Below the pieces are notes generated by a model. The model saw only the letters and a list, made by a program, of their open reading frames with translations, made no database searches and was not told where the DNA came from. The translations under genes were made by a program, and so were the position numbers. From Myotis daubentonii (Eukaryota; Chordata; Mammalia; Chiroptera; Vespertilionidae): DNA of 64,000 bases. Positions 32,777 through 43,190 of the stretch are shown one piece after another (positions within the stretch are counted from its first letter, which is position 1; each line of letters opens with the position of its first letter). The DNA lies in NCBI RefSeq assembly GCF_963259705.1, contig NC_081841.1, positions 89,603,063 to 89,667,062 of the forward strand, written 5' to 3'.

Positions 32777-33122
32777 CTAGAGGCCCAGTGCACGGATTCG
32801 TGCACCAATGGGGTCCCTCAATCTGCAGGGATTGAGCCAAAATAGGTTCTCTAACATCCTCTGAGGGGTCCCAGATTGTGAGAGGGTACAGGCCAGGCTG
32901 AGGGACCCCACCAGTACTTGATTGGGGTTGAGAGGGACTGCAGGAGGGCTCCAGGGTGTGCCTGGCCCGTCCTGCTCAATCCTGATCGGCAGGACCCCAG
33001 CAGCAAGCTAACCTGCCAGTTGGAGCATCTACCCCCTGATGGTCAGTGCACATCATAGCAACTGGTCAAATGGTCGACTGAACGGTCAGATAGTTAGCAT
33101 ATTAGGCTTTTATTATATAGGA
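32777..33122 (-). mobile_element. HeliBat-type Helitron, inserted at a Helitron end
   Basis: Antisense: starts CTAGAGGCCCAGTGCACG and ends TTATTATATAGGA before T33123. A GTGCACGGATTCGTGCAC hairpin lies next to the terminus. On the minus strand its 3' CTAG is followed directly by the 5' TC of the Helitron at 32274-32776, so the older 5' terminus served as the A|T target. Confidence 0.93.
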
Positions 33123-33144
33123 TACATGTGGGGATGTATACATA

Positions 33145-34429
33145 TCTACACTAATAAAAGACAAACACGGTAATTGGCGTACAACCACTACCCTTCCCAT
33201 TGGGTAATCAGGGCAATATGCAAATTAACTGTCAGCCAAGATGGCGGCCAGCAGCCAGGCAGCTTGAAACTAACATGAGGCTTGCTTGCTTCAGTGACGG
33301 AGGACTCCAACGTTCCCCGCCTGCCTTGCAGGCCTCTGAGCTTGCAGTTTGAAACATTGTAACAAATATAGACGCTAAACAAAACCCCAGAAACCAGCTT
33401 TCAGCCGGCTGGGATCTCAGAGCTGGAGTTGATACAGAGTTTCGAGAACCGAAACAAACCAGATACCTGCTTTCAGGAGCGGAGGCCTAAGAGCTGGAGC
33501 CTCAGAGCTAAAGCTGGCCCAGAATTAAAAAAAAAAAAAGAAAAAAAGAAAGAAAAAAAGGAGCAGTTGGGAGCTTCAGTCCCAGCCTGAAAACAGCCCT
33601 CAGCCCCTCACCCGGACTGGCCAGGCACCCCAGTGGGGACGCCCACCCTGAAGGGTGTGTGACCAGCTGCAAACAGCCATCATCCCCTCATCCAGGCTGG
33701 CCAGGCACCCCAGTGGGGACCCCCACCCTGATCCAGGACACCCTTCAGGGCAAACCAGCTGGCCCCCACCTGTGCACCAGGCCTCTATTCTATATAGTAA
33801 AAGGGTAATATGCCTCCCGGCACCGGGATCAGCGTGACAGGGGGCAGCGCCCAAACCCCCTGATTGCCCTGCAGCTTTGTGTGTGACAGGGAGTGGGGCC
33901 ACGCCTCCCTATTGGCCCTGCCCTGAGTGTGACAGGTGAAGGCACCCCAACCCCCTGATCGGCCCTGCTCTGTGGGTGATAGAGGGCGGCGCCCCAACGC
34001 CCCGCCCCCCACAGGCCCTGCTCTGTGTGTGACGGGGTAGAGCCATAACCTCCCCATCAGCCCTGCCCTGAGTGTGACAGTGGTGGCGCCCCAACCCCCT
34101 GATCAGCCCTGCTCTGTGCGTGACAGGGGGTGGTGCCACAACCTCCCCATAGACTCTGCCTTGAGTGTGACAGGGGGCGGTGCCCCAACCCCCCAATCGG
34201 CCCTACCCTGAGCGTGACTGAGGGTGGCATCGCAACCTCCCAATCCGCCCTGCTCTGAGCCCAACCAGTGGCTGCACCTAGGGATTGGGCCTGCCTCTGC
34301 CACCTGGGAGCAGGCCTAAGCCAGCAGGTCATTATCTCCCAAGGGGTCCCAGACTGCGAGAGGGCACAGGCCAGGCTGAGGGACCCCCCCCCCCCCGAGT
34401 GCACAAATTTTTGTGCACCGGGCCTCTAG
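33145..34429 (+). mobile_element. Composite Helitron, copy 2
   Basis: Begins TCTACACTAATAAAAGAC after A33144 and ends GCACCGGGCCTCTAG before T34430. Same two-unit structure as 91-1710: unit A to about 33786, then unit B starting with a TATATAGTAAAAGGG block. The flanks differ completely from those of copy 1, so this is a separate insertion and not a segmental duplicate. Its 5' end faces the 5' end of the minus-strand Helitron at 32777-33122, only 22 bp away. Confidence 0.9.
33826..34260 (+). repeat. 47-bp minisatellite in composite copy 2
   Basis: About ten units of the same GTGTGACAGGG-type repeat as 755-1530 (cores near 33835, 33884, 33930, 33977, 34029, 34076, 34122, 34168, 34214). Fewer units than copy 1. 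Confidence 0.85.
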
Positions 34430-34992
34430 TATATATATATAATTAAACATTCAATGCTGCAGTCTCTCTCCTTGATGTCTTTCAGATCACCAGTTCACAA
34501 AGGCCTCTGTGAAAGGACACTTAATGTCAGAATGTTTATAGTGACAAGAAATGGTGAGGGGGACAGGGATCAAAGTAAATGTTAATCAATGAGAAAAGCT
34601 AAATAGATTACAGGTCCTCCACACCAGGGATTATTATGCAGCCATTCAAAGAATGAGTTAAAGCTGAATAACTGCTTTTGAGGAATTTTTATACAGTTAA
34701 AGTTCAAATTAAAATTTAAAAAAGAGACAGAAAATGTACACTACTTAAGATTTAAAAACGAACAATAACCAAACCTCCTTTATATCAACGTGCAAGTGTA
34801 CTATATGATTATATGGGCACAGGGGGAAATGTAGAAGTATATATCAGGTCACTATCAATAGTTCCATGGCAGGGAGGGTGTGGAGGGAATGCAAAGGAGA
34901 AAAGAAAAGAAGAGTGAAGCTAAATATTAAGGGGGAAAAAACAAGGTTGCTCTATATAACAGATAAATATGTATATGAGATAACATGTATGC
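34430..34992. other. Unique sequence, no gene seen
   Basis: AT-rich. The phrase at 34600-34700 (ATTATTATGCAGCCATTCAAAG) resembles an old L1 3' part but was not followed further. Confidence 0.4.
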
Positions 34993-35000
34993 ATTTATGC

Positions 35001-35263
35001 CAGTGATTTTCAATCTTTTTCATCTCATAGCACACATAATCTATTTACTAAAATTCTGCAATATGCCAGAAAATATATTTTTTGCCTATCTGACAAAAAG
35101 AATAGGTATAATTTTGATTCATTCACACCAGACAGCTATTGTTATTCATTATTGTCATTTTTTTATTTGACAATCTAATGGAAAAGAAGTCATTGCCCCT
35201 GATTAAACAGTAAAGTATTGAATGTTTTTAAAATTATTACAGCACACTGGTTGAAAATCGCTG
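35001..35263. mobile_element. hAT-type MITE with intact target duplication
   Basis: Terminal inverted repeats CAGTGATTTTCAAT (left) and complement CAGCGATTTTCAAC (right), flanked by an exact 8-bp duplication ATTTATGC at 34993-35000 and 35264-35271. 8-bp duplications and a CAG start are hallmarks of hAT elements. It is 263 bp and non-coding; the frame at 34985-35170 is not a gene. Confidence 0.93.
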
Positions 35264-35294
35264 ATTTATGCAAAATTATATACATACTTGGGTA

Positions 35295-35580
35295 TACAAA
35301 AATTACAAAAGAATGAAACTCTGTTCCAAATGCAAGCTCAGGATTGGTGGTTAAAAAATAGTCTTGGGGTGTGTATAATCCAGCATAGGAAATATAGTCA
35401 ATAATATTGTAATAAGAATGTGTGTGTGGCCAGGTGGGTACTGGGAAAACACTTTGTAAAGTATATGATTGTCTAACCACTATGATGTACATTTGAAATT
35501 AATACAAAATAATATTGAATGTAAACTTTCATTGAAAAAATATTTTAATCCACAATTTAAAAATTAAAGTAAATAAATAA
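35295..35580 (+). repeat. L1 3' end (sense)
   Basis: GGAAATATAGTCAATAATAT, CACTTTGTAAAGTATATGAT and ATTAATACAAAATAATATTG are the sense version of the L1 3' region seen antisense at 10385-10900. An A-rich end follows. Confidence 0.7.
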
Positions 35581-37090
35581 GCATGTTCAGAAGATACTAA
35601 TAATAATTTAAATCCTTTACTGTTGACAGAAACTTCCTTAAACATCTATTGACTCAATAATCTTCATAACAACTCAACAAAAGAGCTATTACTATCTCTT
35701 TTTTCAACAAGAGAAGAATCCAACTTGCTCCTTCATAACTTTAGAGCAGAACATTTAAAAAATGTAAATAAAACCAATTATCTCATTTGCTTCCTTAGTG
35801 ATCTTGGTTTATTTTGTTTACCAGTAGTGTCTGAATCCAGAAGGTAGAAGTTAACAGGGCACCACAAATAAACCTATATCTGCCCAGCAATCCAAGGTTG
35901 GTGTGAATCATCTAAATCAACTTCTGCAATGAACAACTTCTGCACTGTTCTACACCCTCAGGATTTGTTGGTGGCCATGACCGCCTCTGAGTATTTGATA
36001 GCTTAGGGTGACTAACAACTCACAGTGCATTCTGACCTCTCCTTCTGAAACCAGGTGGGGAAGTTTATCTGGCCTTACTTTCACAACATTATGGGGCAGG
36101 ACTCCCATCCTTCCTATGAAAGGGGCAGCCTCCAGGGACATAGCAATTCTGCCTGATCCAAACTGATCAGTGAAACTGAATAATGAACGTGACCTGACCA
36201 CAAGAGCAGCCTTCACTTAGCAGCACACCACTGGCACTTAGCAAATACTTCCTTCACTAGTGTTTCAGACAGAAGTTAAGGGTTAGTAGGTTTTTCTTCT
36301 ATTTCATATCTAATATAGCATTCTTTATTTCAAATCTTGATGAAAAGATGCCAAGCATCAGAGCATCAACAACAAAATGCTTTATGCTCAAACACCAGCA
36401 CGCCTCCTCATTCCATTTGTTTACATACATTCTCTTCCAAATCCCTCTGTATCACTCCTTAGTAAGGTCAAGGTTTTAGAGATTGTGATTCAGATAAGGC
36501 TGCAAACGTCACTAATGAATTTATTGAGTAAATACGGATGAGAAAACCCAAAGCATTGGTCCACTCTTCTGAATCTGGGTCCTAAATGAGATTTTGAATC
36601 CATTAAATACACAATGAAGAAAGCACTTTGGAGTCTCACAACTCTGTCCAAGAGCCAAGATGTTCAATCGCGCATGTGTGTTTTTGCAGGCCCCTGGCTC
36701 TCCCTCCGCCCCCTTCCTTTGGCTGCCTCTCACACCATTTTTGGCAAGGTACACTCTGAAGAGGCCTGGAAAAGTCCCCATTCAGTCACTCCCTTTCGTT
36801 AATTATTAGCAGCTCTGGTAAAAATTGTTGGTGGGGCTTTTGGAAACAACTATCTGAAAAGTGGTTTTTAGTTTAACCATAGTGTTCATTTGTTTGGGGA
36901 TTTCGGAAATCCTATCATCCGGATGCTGAGATTACATGGACAAAGGTGAAACACAGAACTAAGAAATGATGTCCAGTCCCTTCTCTGGGACTAATTAGCA
37001 GAGTGATCCTGGTCAAAGGAGAGAAGGTAATGCATAAAGTGACACATTAGAAACTCAAACAGTGCTCTCTCATTTAACCCCCGTAGCAAC
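35581..37090. other. Unique sequence, no gene seen
   Basis: No recognised repeat. ORFs at 35950-36216 and 36521-36802 lack recognisable domains. Confidence 0.5.
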
Positions 37091-37285
37091 CTATACCCTA
37101 CACGCTAATATCTCCATTTTACAGCTAGAGACTTGAACCCAAAGTCCTTTAACTTTGCATTAAATCATACAGATTCGTGCCATTTAATTTGCCTAAATTT
37201 CAGGGTCCTTACCTAAGAAAGCAAGAAGGTTGAACTGTTGCTCTCAAAAAGGTCTTTCTAACTCTGAAAGCCCATTAATCAGTTG
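37091..37285. repeat. Diverged MIR-like repeat
   Basis: CTCCATTTTACAGCTAGAG and a later AAATTTCAGGGTCCTTACC block resemble MIR pieces in mixed order. Weak. Confidence 0.35.
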
Positions 37286-38189
37286 TCCTAGCAGGCAATA
37301 AACAATTTTTTTTCTTATAATTTTTACATAGCTTTTCCCTTCTCAGCCTTGATTTACCAGTAATCTTTGGGAATAAATAAACAACTTTGCATTCTGCTCA
37401 GAAAGACACTAGAATAGCAGCATTCTCATTAGTTGTCAATATAACATGACCTTTTTCTGCTGAAGTTATTGCTTCACCCTTGTTTATGCTACTCAGTTCC
37501 GTTAGCTCAAAGCCCATTAAAAAGCAGAACTGCATTGGCTGTTTTACGTTGGTGGTGAACTTTGTGCCTCAATTGTATTGCAACTCCAAAGTTTACTCAA
37601 TCCCACCTGGCAGTTCAGCTCCTTGAGATAAAGTAGGTTTTCTCTGAGGGAAACCAGTAGCAGTTTATCTTTTTGCTCTGCTTCTGGCAGATAGCTGGTC
37701 AGGCATCAAATAGACACCCATGTGTCAGTGGAGGTAAAAAATAAATAAATAAAATAAGAGGAAACTAAAGGGAGTATTCCCATATAAGAGGAATTAAAGT
37801 CAGTACCTTGTTTAAGTAGCTTTGTTTAGGACCAAGGTAAGGACATCACTTGGGAGACTGCATTTTGTGTGTGGGTGTATGTGTGTGTGTGTGTCTGTCT
37901 GCATATGCATGCTTGTGTAGATGTATGAATGGAAAGGGGTTAGGAAACTTTGAGTGAAAAGATCCTGCAAAAACAGCTGCTGAGGAACCAAAAGCAATTC
38001 TTATTTTCTACAGTCTTAAGTACTATAAGGTGTGGATCAGTTTTTCAGCTTAAAATGAAAAGTTTCATTTTGTTCACCTTTTGCAAAACTATATGTAGTC
38101 ATACTCTTGAAGAAGATTATATGGATAGCAAAAATGTAAAAATAAAAAGTATCTATACAAGAAAACAATACAATATAAGATGTGGAAGA
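37286..38189. other. Unique sequence, no gene seen
   Basis: A short (TG)n-like patch at 37866-37905. Otherwise nothing recognised. Confidence 0.5.
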
Positions 38190-38190
38190 C

Positions 38191-38459
38191 AAAAGTCCTA
38201 TGATTGGCTGGAGCTGGAAAAGTCCATTGTCTTCTTCTGTATCATACTTAAAAATGTGGAGGTTTCAGGATGATTACCTATATAGATTGCAGCATGAATG
38301 TTTTTTGGTGTTTAGTATTGCCATCAAACCACGAATGCATAACACCAAAAAACACTCATGCTGCAATCTATATAGATAATCATCCTGAAACCTCCATATA
38401 TTTAAGTACGATACAGAAGACAATGGGCTTTCCCAGCTTCAGCCAATTGTAGGACTTTG
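38191..38459. repeat. Long inverted repeat (hairpin), about 120-bp arms
   Basis: The left arm 38191-38312 and right arm 38341-38459 are reverse complements with about ten mismatches and one 3-nt gap by eye, around a 28-nt spacer (38313-38340). The innermost 30 bp of stem are nearly perfect. The outer ends are AAAAGTCCTATGATTGG and its partner. No target duplication or known terminus was found, so it may be a foldback transposon of unknown family or a local inverted duplication. If transcribed it would form a long double-stranded RNA hairpin. Confidence 0.9.
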
Positions 38460-38461
38460 AA

Positions 38462-38905
38462 GTGAATTGTTTTCCTCCAAAATATGTTGAAGTACAACTC
38501 TCTAGTACCTGTGAGTGTGAACTTATTTGGAAACAGACTCTTTGCAGATAATCAAATTAAGGTGAGTCATTAGGGTGGGTCCCAATCCAATATGACTGTG
38601 TCCTCATAAAAGGCGGGAAATGTGGCCAAAGAGGCAGACATGCACACAGGGAAAGGCCATGTAAACATGAAGACAGAAATCCAGGTGTTCATCTACAAGC
38701 CAAAGAATGCCGAGGTTTGCCAACAAATCTTCAGAAACTAGGAAGCCAGAATGGAATACATTCCTCATAACCCTTGGAAGGAACCAACCCTCCTGACACC
38801 TTCATCTTGGACCTCTATTTCCAGAACTGTGAAACAGGAAATTTCTGTTGTTTAAGCCAACCACTTTGTCATACTTTGTTATGGCTTCCCTAGCAAATGA
38901 ATACA
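38462..38905 (+). repeat. MLT1-like LTR (ERVL-MaLR, ancient)
   Basis: GACTCTTTGCAGATAATCAA, TAAGGTGAGTCATTAGGGTG, AAGCCAAAGAATGCCGAGG and CCAGAACTGTGAAACAGG then GTTTAAGCCAACCACTTTG occur in MLT1 order. It is an old retroviral-type LTR without coding sequence and starts next to the palindrome. Confidence 0.75.
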
Positions 38906-39087
38906 CTTGGGTTCTCAAGATCACTTCCTACAACCATACATCTTTCCTCTCACCACTTTATCTGCATAGTATTTCCAAAGGAGAGAGGAGAAATATTTGA
39001 GGAGAGTTAGGTTTTTCTCTCCAATATCCTCTCCTCCTTGAATTCTGTCTTTTGTAATTTCCAGAAAAGCACTCATAAGAAGTTACC

Positions 39088-39338
39088 AGCCCTAGCTGGT
39101 TTAGCTCAGTGGATAGAGCATCGACCTACGGACCAAAGGGTCCTGGTTTTGATTCTGGTCAAGTGCATGTACTGCATTTGCAGTCTCCTCCCCGGCTCGG
39201 ACCCTGGTCAGGGTGAGTGCAGGAGGCAACCAACAATGTGTTTCTCTCGCATCAATATTTCTCCCTGTCTTTCTCTCTCTCTCTTCCATTCTCTCTAAAA
39301 ATCAATGGAAAATTATTCTCAGGTGAGGATTTAAAAAA
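39088..39338 (+). mobile_element. Ves-related SINE, GAGGATTT-tail subfamily
   Basis: Head CCCTAGCTGGTTTAGCTCAG, A box, degraded B box (GGTTTTGATTCT), AGTGCAGGAGGCAACC middle and a tail with CAGGTGAGGATTTAAAAAAG. The possible target duplication AAGAAGTTA / AAGAAGAAA is weak. Confidence 0.9.
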
Positions 39339-40324
39339 GAAGAAACTTCTAACATAACATTAAGTGGCTAATACCCAAGGCCCAAATAGAAAAGGAAAAA
39401 AAATGGTTATTGATCTGGAAACTTTTCTCCCAAAAAATCTTGTGCCTGGATAATCCAATAGCAGTTGAAGGAGGCAAGAGCTGAATAAGGATTTTCCTCC
39501 GAAGAGTCCTTCAATTCAAATCTAATTTAATCCAAATGTTCTGTTTGGGATACCCGCTTGAGCACTGTTTTTAAGCAACAGACTTTGGTCATACATTTGG
39601 ACAGGTTTGGTTTCCTTATTTTGTTTTTGGAAGAATCCTAGAGAACAGTGGGTGGATCCTGATACTTGGAATTAGGTTGGAGTTAGTTGCTGCCTAAAGG
39701 CTCAGCCAAAGGACTGGCATTTGAAAGATACATTTTAGCATTAATTTAGGAAGGAGGGTGTGTTCAAGCAACCAAGAGGTGACTAGAAGGCAGTGCATGC
39801 TGGGAGTTTCTGGCTAAGAGTTAGTCACTAGTGGGGGTAGTTGAATGAAATGCTTTTGTGTTCAGGTTACAGGAGGAACAGGAAGCTGTAACTAAACTTG
39901 GCAGCTTCTTATACAAAATTTATTAAAAAGGCATGAATTTGATTATAAACAAATTACAATTTATTTTTCATGTCTCTGCTCAATTTCCTCAGAGAATTTT
40001 CCTGTAAGAACTGAGCCTCTGAAACCACAATTCTAAGTGAGTAGGAGGTTTGGATAGGACTATGGGGGTTTCAGCTTCTCTATTTCAATAAGCTTTGAAA
40101 AGATGGCAGAAATCTAAGAAAAGATTTGTTCCTTTCTAGCCATGACAAAAAGGCCATGGATTTTAATAAAAGGTTAACTATGATTTTAATAAAAGGTTAG
40201 CATCCTGGTCTGTCAGTAAGAAAACCAGAGCCCTTCAACTGTTCTAGAAAGAGGAAGCTGTTGTTCTTCGTGATGAATATTACCCCTTGACCAGCAATGG
40301 ACTATGCTTTCTTACTCAGTATGG
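39339..40324. other. Unique sequence, no gene seen
   Basis: A 17-bp direct repeat, ATTTTAATAAAAGGTTA, occurs at about 40158 and 40182. Otherwise nothing recognised. Confidence 0.5.
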
Positions 40325-40732
40325 TGGTCGTGTATCAACCTGGCTGGGTCAGTATGCCAAGATATGCCATCAAACACTAAGCTGGACATTTCTGTGAGAG
40401 TGTGTTTGCATGAGATGAACATTTAAATTGGTAGATTTTAAGTAAAGCAGATTTCACTTCATAATGTTGATAGGCCTCATCCAATCAGTTACAGGACTGA
40501 CTAGAACAAAAAACAGGCCTCCCCTAAGCACAAGGGAATTCTTCCGATGGATGCCCTTTGGACTTGATCTGAGATTTCTGCTATTCCTGGTCCCCAGCCT
40601 GCCAACCCACTCTGTAGATTTTAGACTCGGTAACTCCATTAACACATAAGCCATTTCCTTAAAATAAATCTATTTCTATACGTACACACACCCTGTCTTT
40701 TCTCCTTTCTCTGGAGAAACCTAACTAACACA
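40325..40732 (+). repeat. Old LTR-like repeat, family not named
   Basis: GTGTATCAACCTGGCTGGG, TAGGCCTCATCCAATCAG, GGAATTCTTCCGATGG and CTCTGGAGAAACCTAACTAA match a widespread mammalian repeat whose complement starts TGT and ends ACA. It contains an AATAAA (about 40663). No coding sequence. Confidence 0.55.
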
Positions 40733-40999
40733 CTCACTTAGAGACTTAGTCCCAGAAGCTGTCTAATAAACCTTCTAGCAGAAACTAAAGATAACTCAAT
40801 TTCGGTTTGAATAATGCTTCAGCGTCAGCTGCTGCGGACAGTGGAGTAATGACACGTGCACACTAAAGCCAAGGTGCTTTAGTGAGGTCTTAATGCATCA
40901 GCTCTGCTTCCAAGTGAAAGATAAATATGTCTACTGATTTCTTCTAGGGTAATGATGTTGCTGCACCCAAAGAGAAAACTTCCACAATGTCTACCCACT

Positions 41000-41075
41000 C
41001 CACATTTTTCATCTATCTCCATATCCCCAACAGAATGCCTGGCATGTAGCAGCTAATCAATGAAGGGGTATAATT
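41000..41075 (+). repeat. L2 3'-end fragment
   Basis: AGAATGCCTGGCATGTAGC then AGCTAATCAATGAAGGGG is the L2 3' terminus wording. Confidence 0.5.
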
Positions 41076-41149
41076 GAAATGATGGACCATCCTACCCTTC
41101 TAATATTTGCCAATCACATTCCCAAAAAACAGGTCACTGTGGCAGAAAA

Positions 41150-41370
41150 AAAATATTTAACATTTATTGAGGAATCATTGAATGCCAGACCCTGTTAAGA
41201 ATAAAATGTGCAACTTCACTTTTTCCCTAAAATAATATTATGAAGTAAGGACATGCTTGTGTTATCTCCATTTTACAGGTAAGGACACAGATACTAATTT
41301 GCCCAAGATCTTACATACACATTTAGTCACACATCTAATAAGATGCAGAGCTGGGCTTTGAACTCCAATA
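41150..41370 (-). repeat. MIR SINE (antisense)
   Basis: TTAACATTTATTGAGG, ATCTCCATTTTACAGGTAAG, AATTTGCCCAAGATCTTAC and GCTGGGCTTTGAACTCC are complement-MIR landmarks. Confidence 0.78.
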
Positions 41371-41495
41371 ATGGATCTAGCAATACCCAGAAATTCCTCA
41401 TCTACTCTGTACCCTGACAGCATTTGGGACTGCTATGGAGGATTAATTCCATGCTGGTAAGAAGAATTATAAGAACCTGGATTCAGCACTTAGTG

Positions 41496-41686
41496 CAGGA
41501 TCAGATAACCCTTTGTTGTGAAGGACTGTTCTGTGCATTGTCAAATGTCTAGGAACCTTTGGTCTCTACTCACTCACTACTCATTTGCTCCATTGCCCAA
41601 GTTGTAACAATCAAAATTGCCCCCAGACATTGCCAAATGACCTCTTTGGGCAAGGGAGGTCATCCCAGTTGAGAATCACTGGCTTA
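41496..41686 (+). repeat. MER5A (hAT-Charlie MITE fossil)
   Basis: CTTTGTTGTGAAGGACTGTT, TGTAACAATCAAAATTGCCC, AGACATTGCCAAATGACC and CAGTTGAGAATCACTGGC match MER5A in order. Confidence 0.82.
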
Positions 41687-42089
41687 ATGTACTAAAACTC
41701 ATCATCCCATAATGTAGCATTTTTACCCAAACCCAGAGTGATTATGGTATCATTTCTCATAGCTATTTGCAGAAGTTCCCTAAACACTTTATTTAGCATT
41801 TCCCTGGGGACTGTGTGTGCAGCTGCCTCTAAGGGTGAAATTTTTCTAAAAGTGAGTAGAGGCTGAGAGGAGAAGTAAAATAGCAAAATGGCAGAAGAGG
41901 ACAGAAGGTGAATTACCATTCTGCTAATGACCCTCTTTGTCCTTAGGTTCAGACCACGCTGCATAGGTGCCCTATATTTCCCTGGATTTGAAACACCAAC
42001 TGACAAGAGGGCCCTGCCCTCTGGTGATGTCAGAACTTCTGCCATGATTCCCAGAAAATCTTTGAGGAGGATGAAGAAAAGATGGAAGA

Positions 42090-42345
42090 CACCTTTGTCT
42101 GCCACTGCATTTTTGCATGTTCTGTTTCCTATGCCTAGAATGCTCCACCTCACCTCACTTTCATCACTTTCAATCATAACTCCCACATCTGTTTCCTTGG
42201 TAAAACACTGCCATTGGCAATCAGCATGTTTTTTATTGTCCTAACTGCTGAATATCTTTCTTCACCATATCTTCCCTACCCACAACTAGAATATAAGCTT
42301 CAGGGAGCAGGGATCCATAACTCTATTACTAATTCCTAGGAAAAA
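42090..42345 (+). repeat. L2 LINE 3' region
   Basis: GTTTCCTATGCCTAGAATGC, CCTTGGTAAAACACTGCC and AGAATATAAGCTTCAGGGAG follow L2 3' order. The antisense 164-codon ORF at 41692-42186 overlaps MER5A and L2 and is not a gene. Confidence 0.6.
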
Positions 42346-42560
42346 AAATGACCAATGCGTAACAGGTGTTCCATATATAGATTTAAATTAACTAACTTTA
42401 GAAGCTAACTTGCACTATTTCAGACTTTTTATTTGTTTCTTTCTGAACCACAAATAATTAATGAAATGATCTTTATTGGGAGTCAAAAGCAAGAGCCTTA
42501 AATGTTGAGTTGCTGGATGGCAAATTATTACTTGCAGATAATTCCTTGCCAGTCTGCCAT

Positions 42561-42924
42561 GCCCTCCTCCTTCTTCTTCTTCTTCTTCTTCTTCTTCTTC
42601 TTCTTCTTCTTCTTCTTCTTCTTCTTCTTCTTCTTCTTCTTCTTCTTCTTCTTCTTCTCCTTCTTCTTCCTCTTCTTCTTTTTCCTCTTCCCCTTCTCCT
42701 CCTCCTCCTCCTCCTCCTCCTCCTCCTCCTCCTCCTCCTCCTCCTTCTTCTTCTTCTTCTCCTCCTCCTTCTTCTTCCTCTTCTTCTTTTCCCCCTTCCT
42801 CTTCCCCTTCCCCTTCTCCTCCTCCTCCTCCTCCTCCTCCTCCTCCTCCTCCTCCTCCTCCTTCTTCTTCTTCTTCTTCTTCTTCTTCTTCTTCTTCTTC
42901 TTCTTCTTCTTCTTCTTCTTCTTC
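42561..42924 (+). repeat. (TTC)n / (TCC)n polypyrimidine array
   Basis: About 360 bp without a single purine on the plus strand: TTC units, a TCC block (about 42700-42745), mixed TTC/TCC/CTT with C runs near 42790, another TCC block (about 42815-42860), then TTC to 42924. It lies between the 3' tail and the target-duplication copy of the SINE at 42943-43176. The 148-166 codon ORFs here are repeat artefacts. Confidence 0.97.
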
Positions 42925-42942
42925 GCTGTTGTTTTTTATTGT

Positions 42943-43176
42943 TGTTAATCCTCCCCTGAGGATATTTTCCCATTGATTTTTAAAGAGAGTGGGAGAGAGA
43001 GGGATAGACAGAGAGAAACATCAATATAAGAGAAACACATCAATTGGTTGCCTCCTAACTAGTGCCCGGACCAGGGAGGAGCCTGAAACTGAGGTATGTG
43101 TCCTTGACTGGAATGGAACCCGGGACTCATAAGTCCGCAGGCCAATGCTCTATCTACTGAGCCCAACCAGCCAGGG
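42943..43176 (-). mobile_element. Ves-related SINE, GAGGATATTTT-tail subfamily
   Basis: Antisense: tail CCTCCCCTGAGGATATTTTCCC at left, GTTGCCTCCTAACTAGTGCCC middle and a tRNA-derived head (complement CTATCTACTGAGCCCAACC) at right. The target duplication CTGCCATGCCCTCC (42554-42567) / CTGCCATGCTCTTC (43177-43190) encloses the adjacent microsatellite as part of the insertion. Confidence 0.92.
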
Positions 43177-43190
43177 CTGCCATGCTCTTC

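Noticed and set aside
41692..42186. 164-codon antisense ORF
   Set aside because: It crosses a MER5A and an L2 fragment in antisense; no coding signal beyond chance length.
42473..42973. Long ORFs rich in Arg, Phe, Ser or Leu on both strands
   Set aside because: They are translations of the (TTC)n/(TCC)n microsatellite and change identity with frame.
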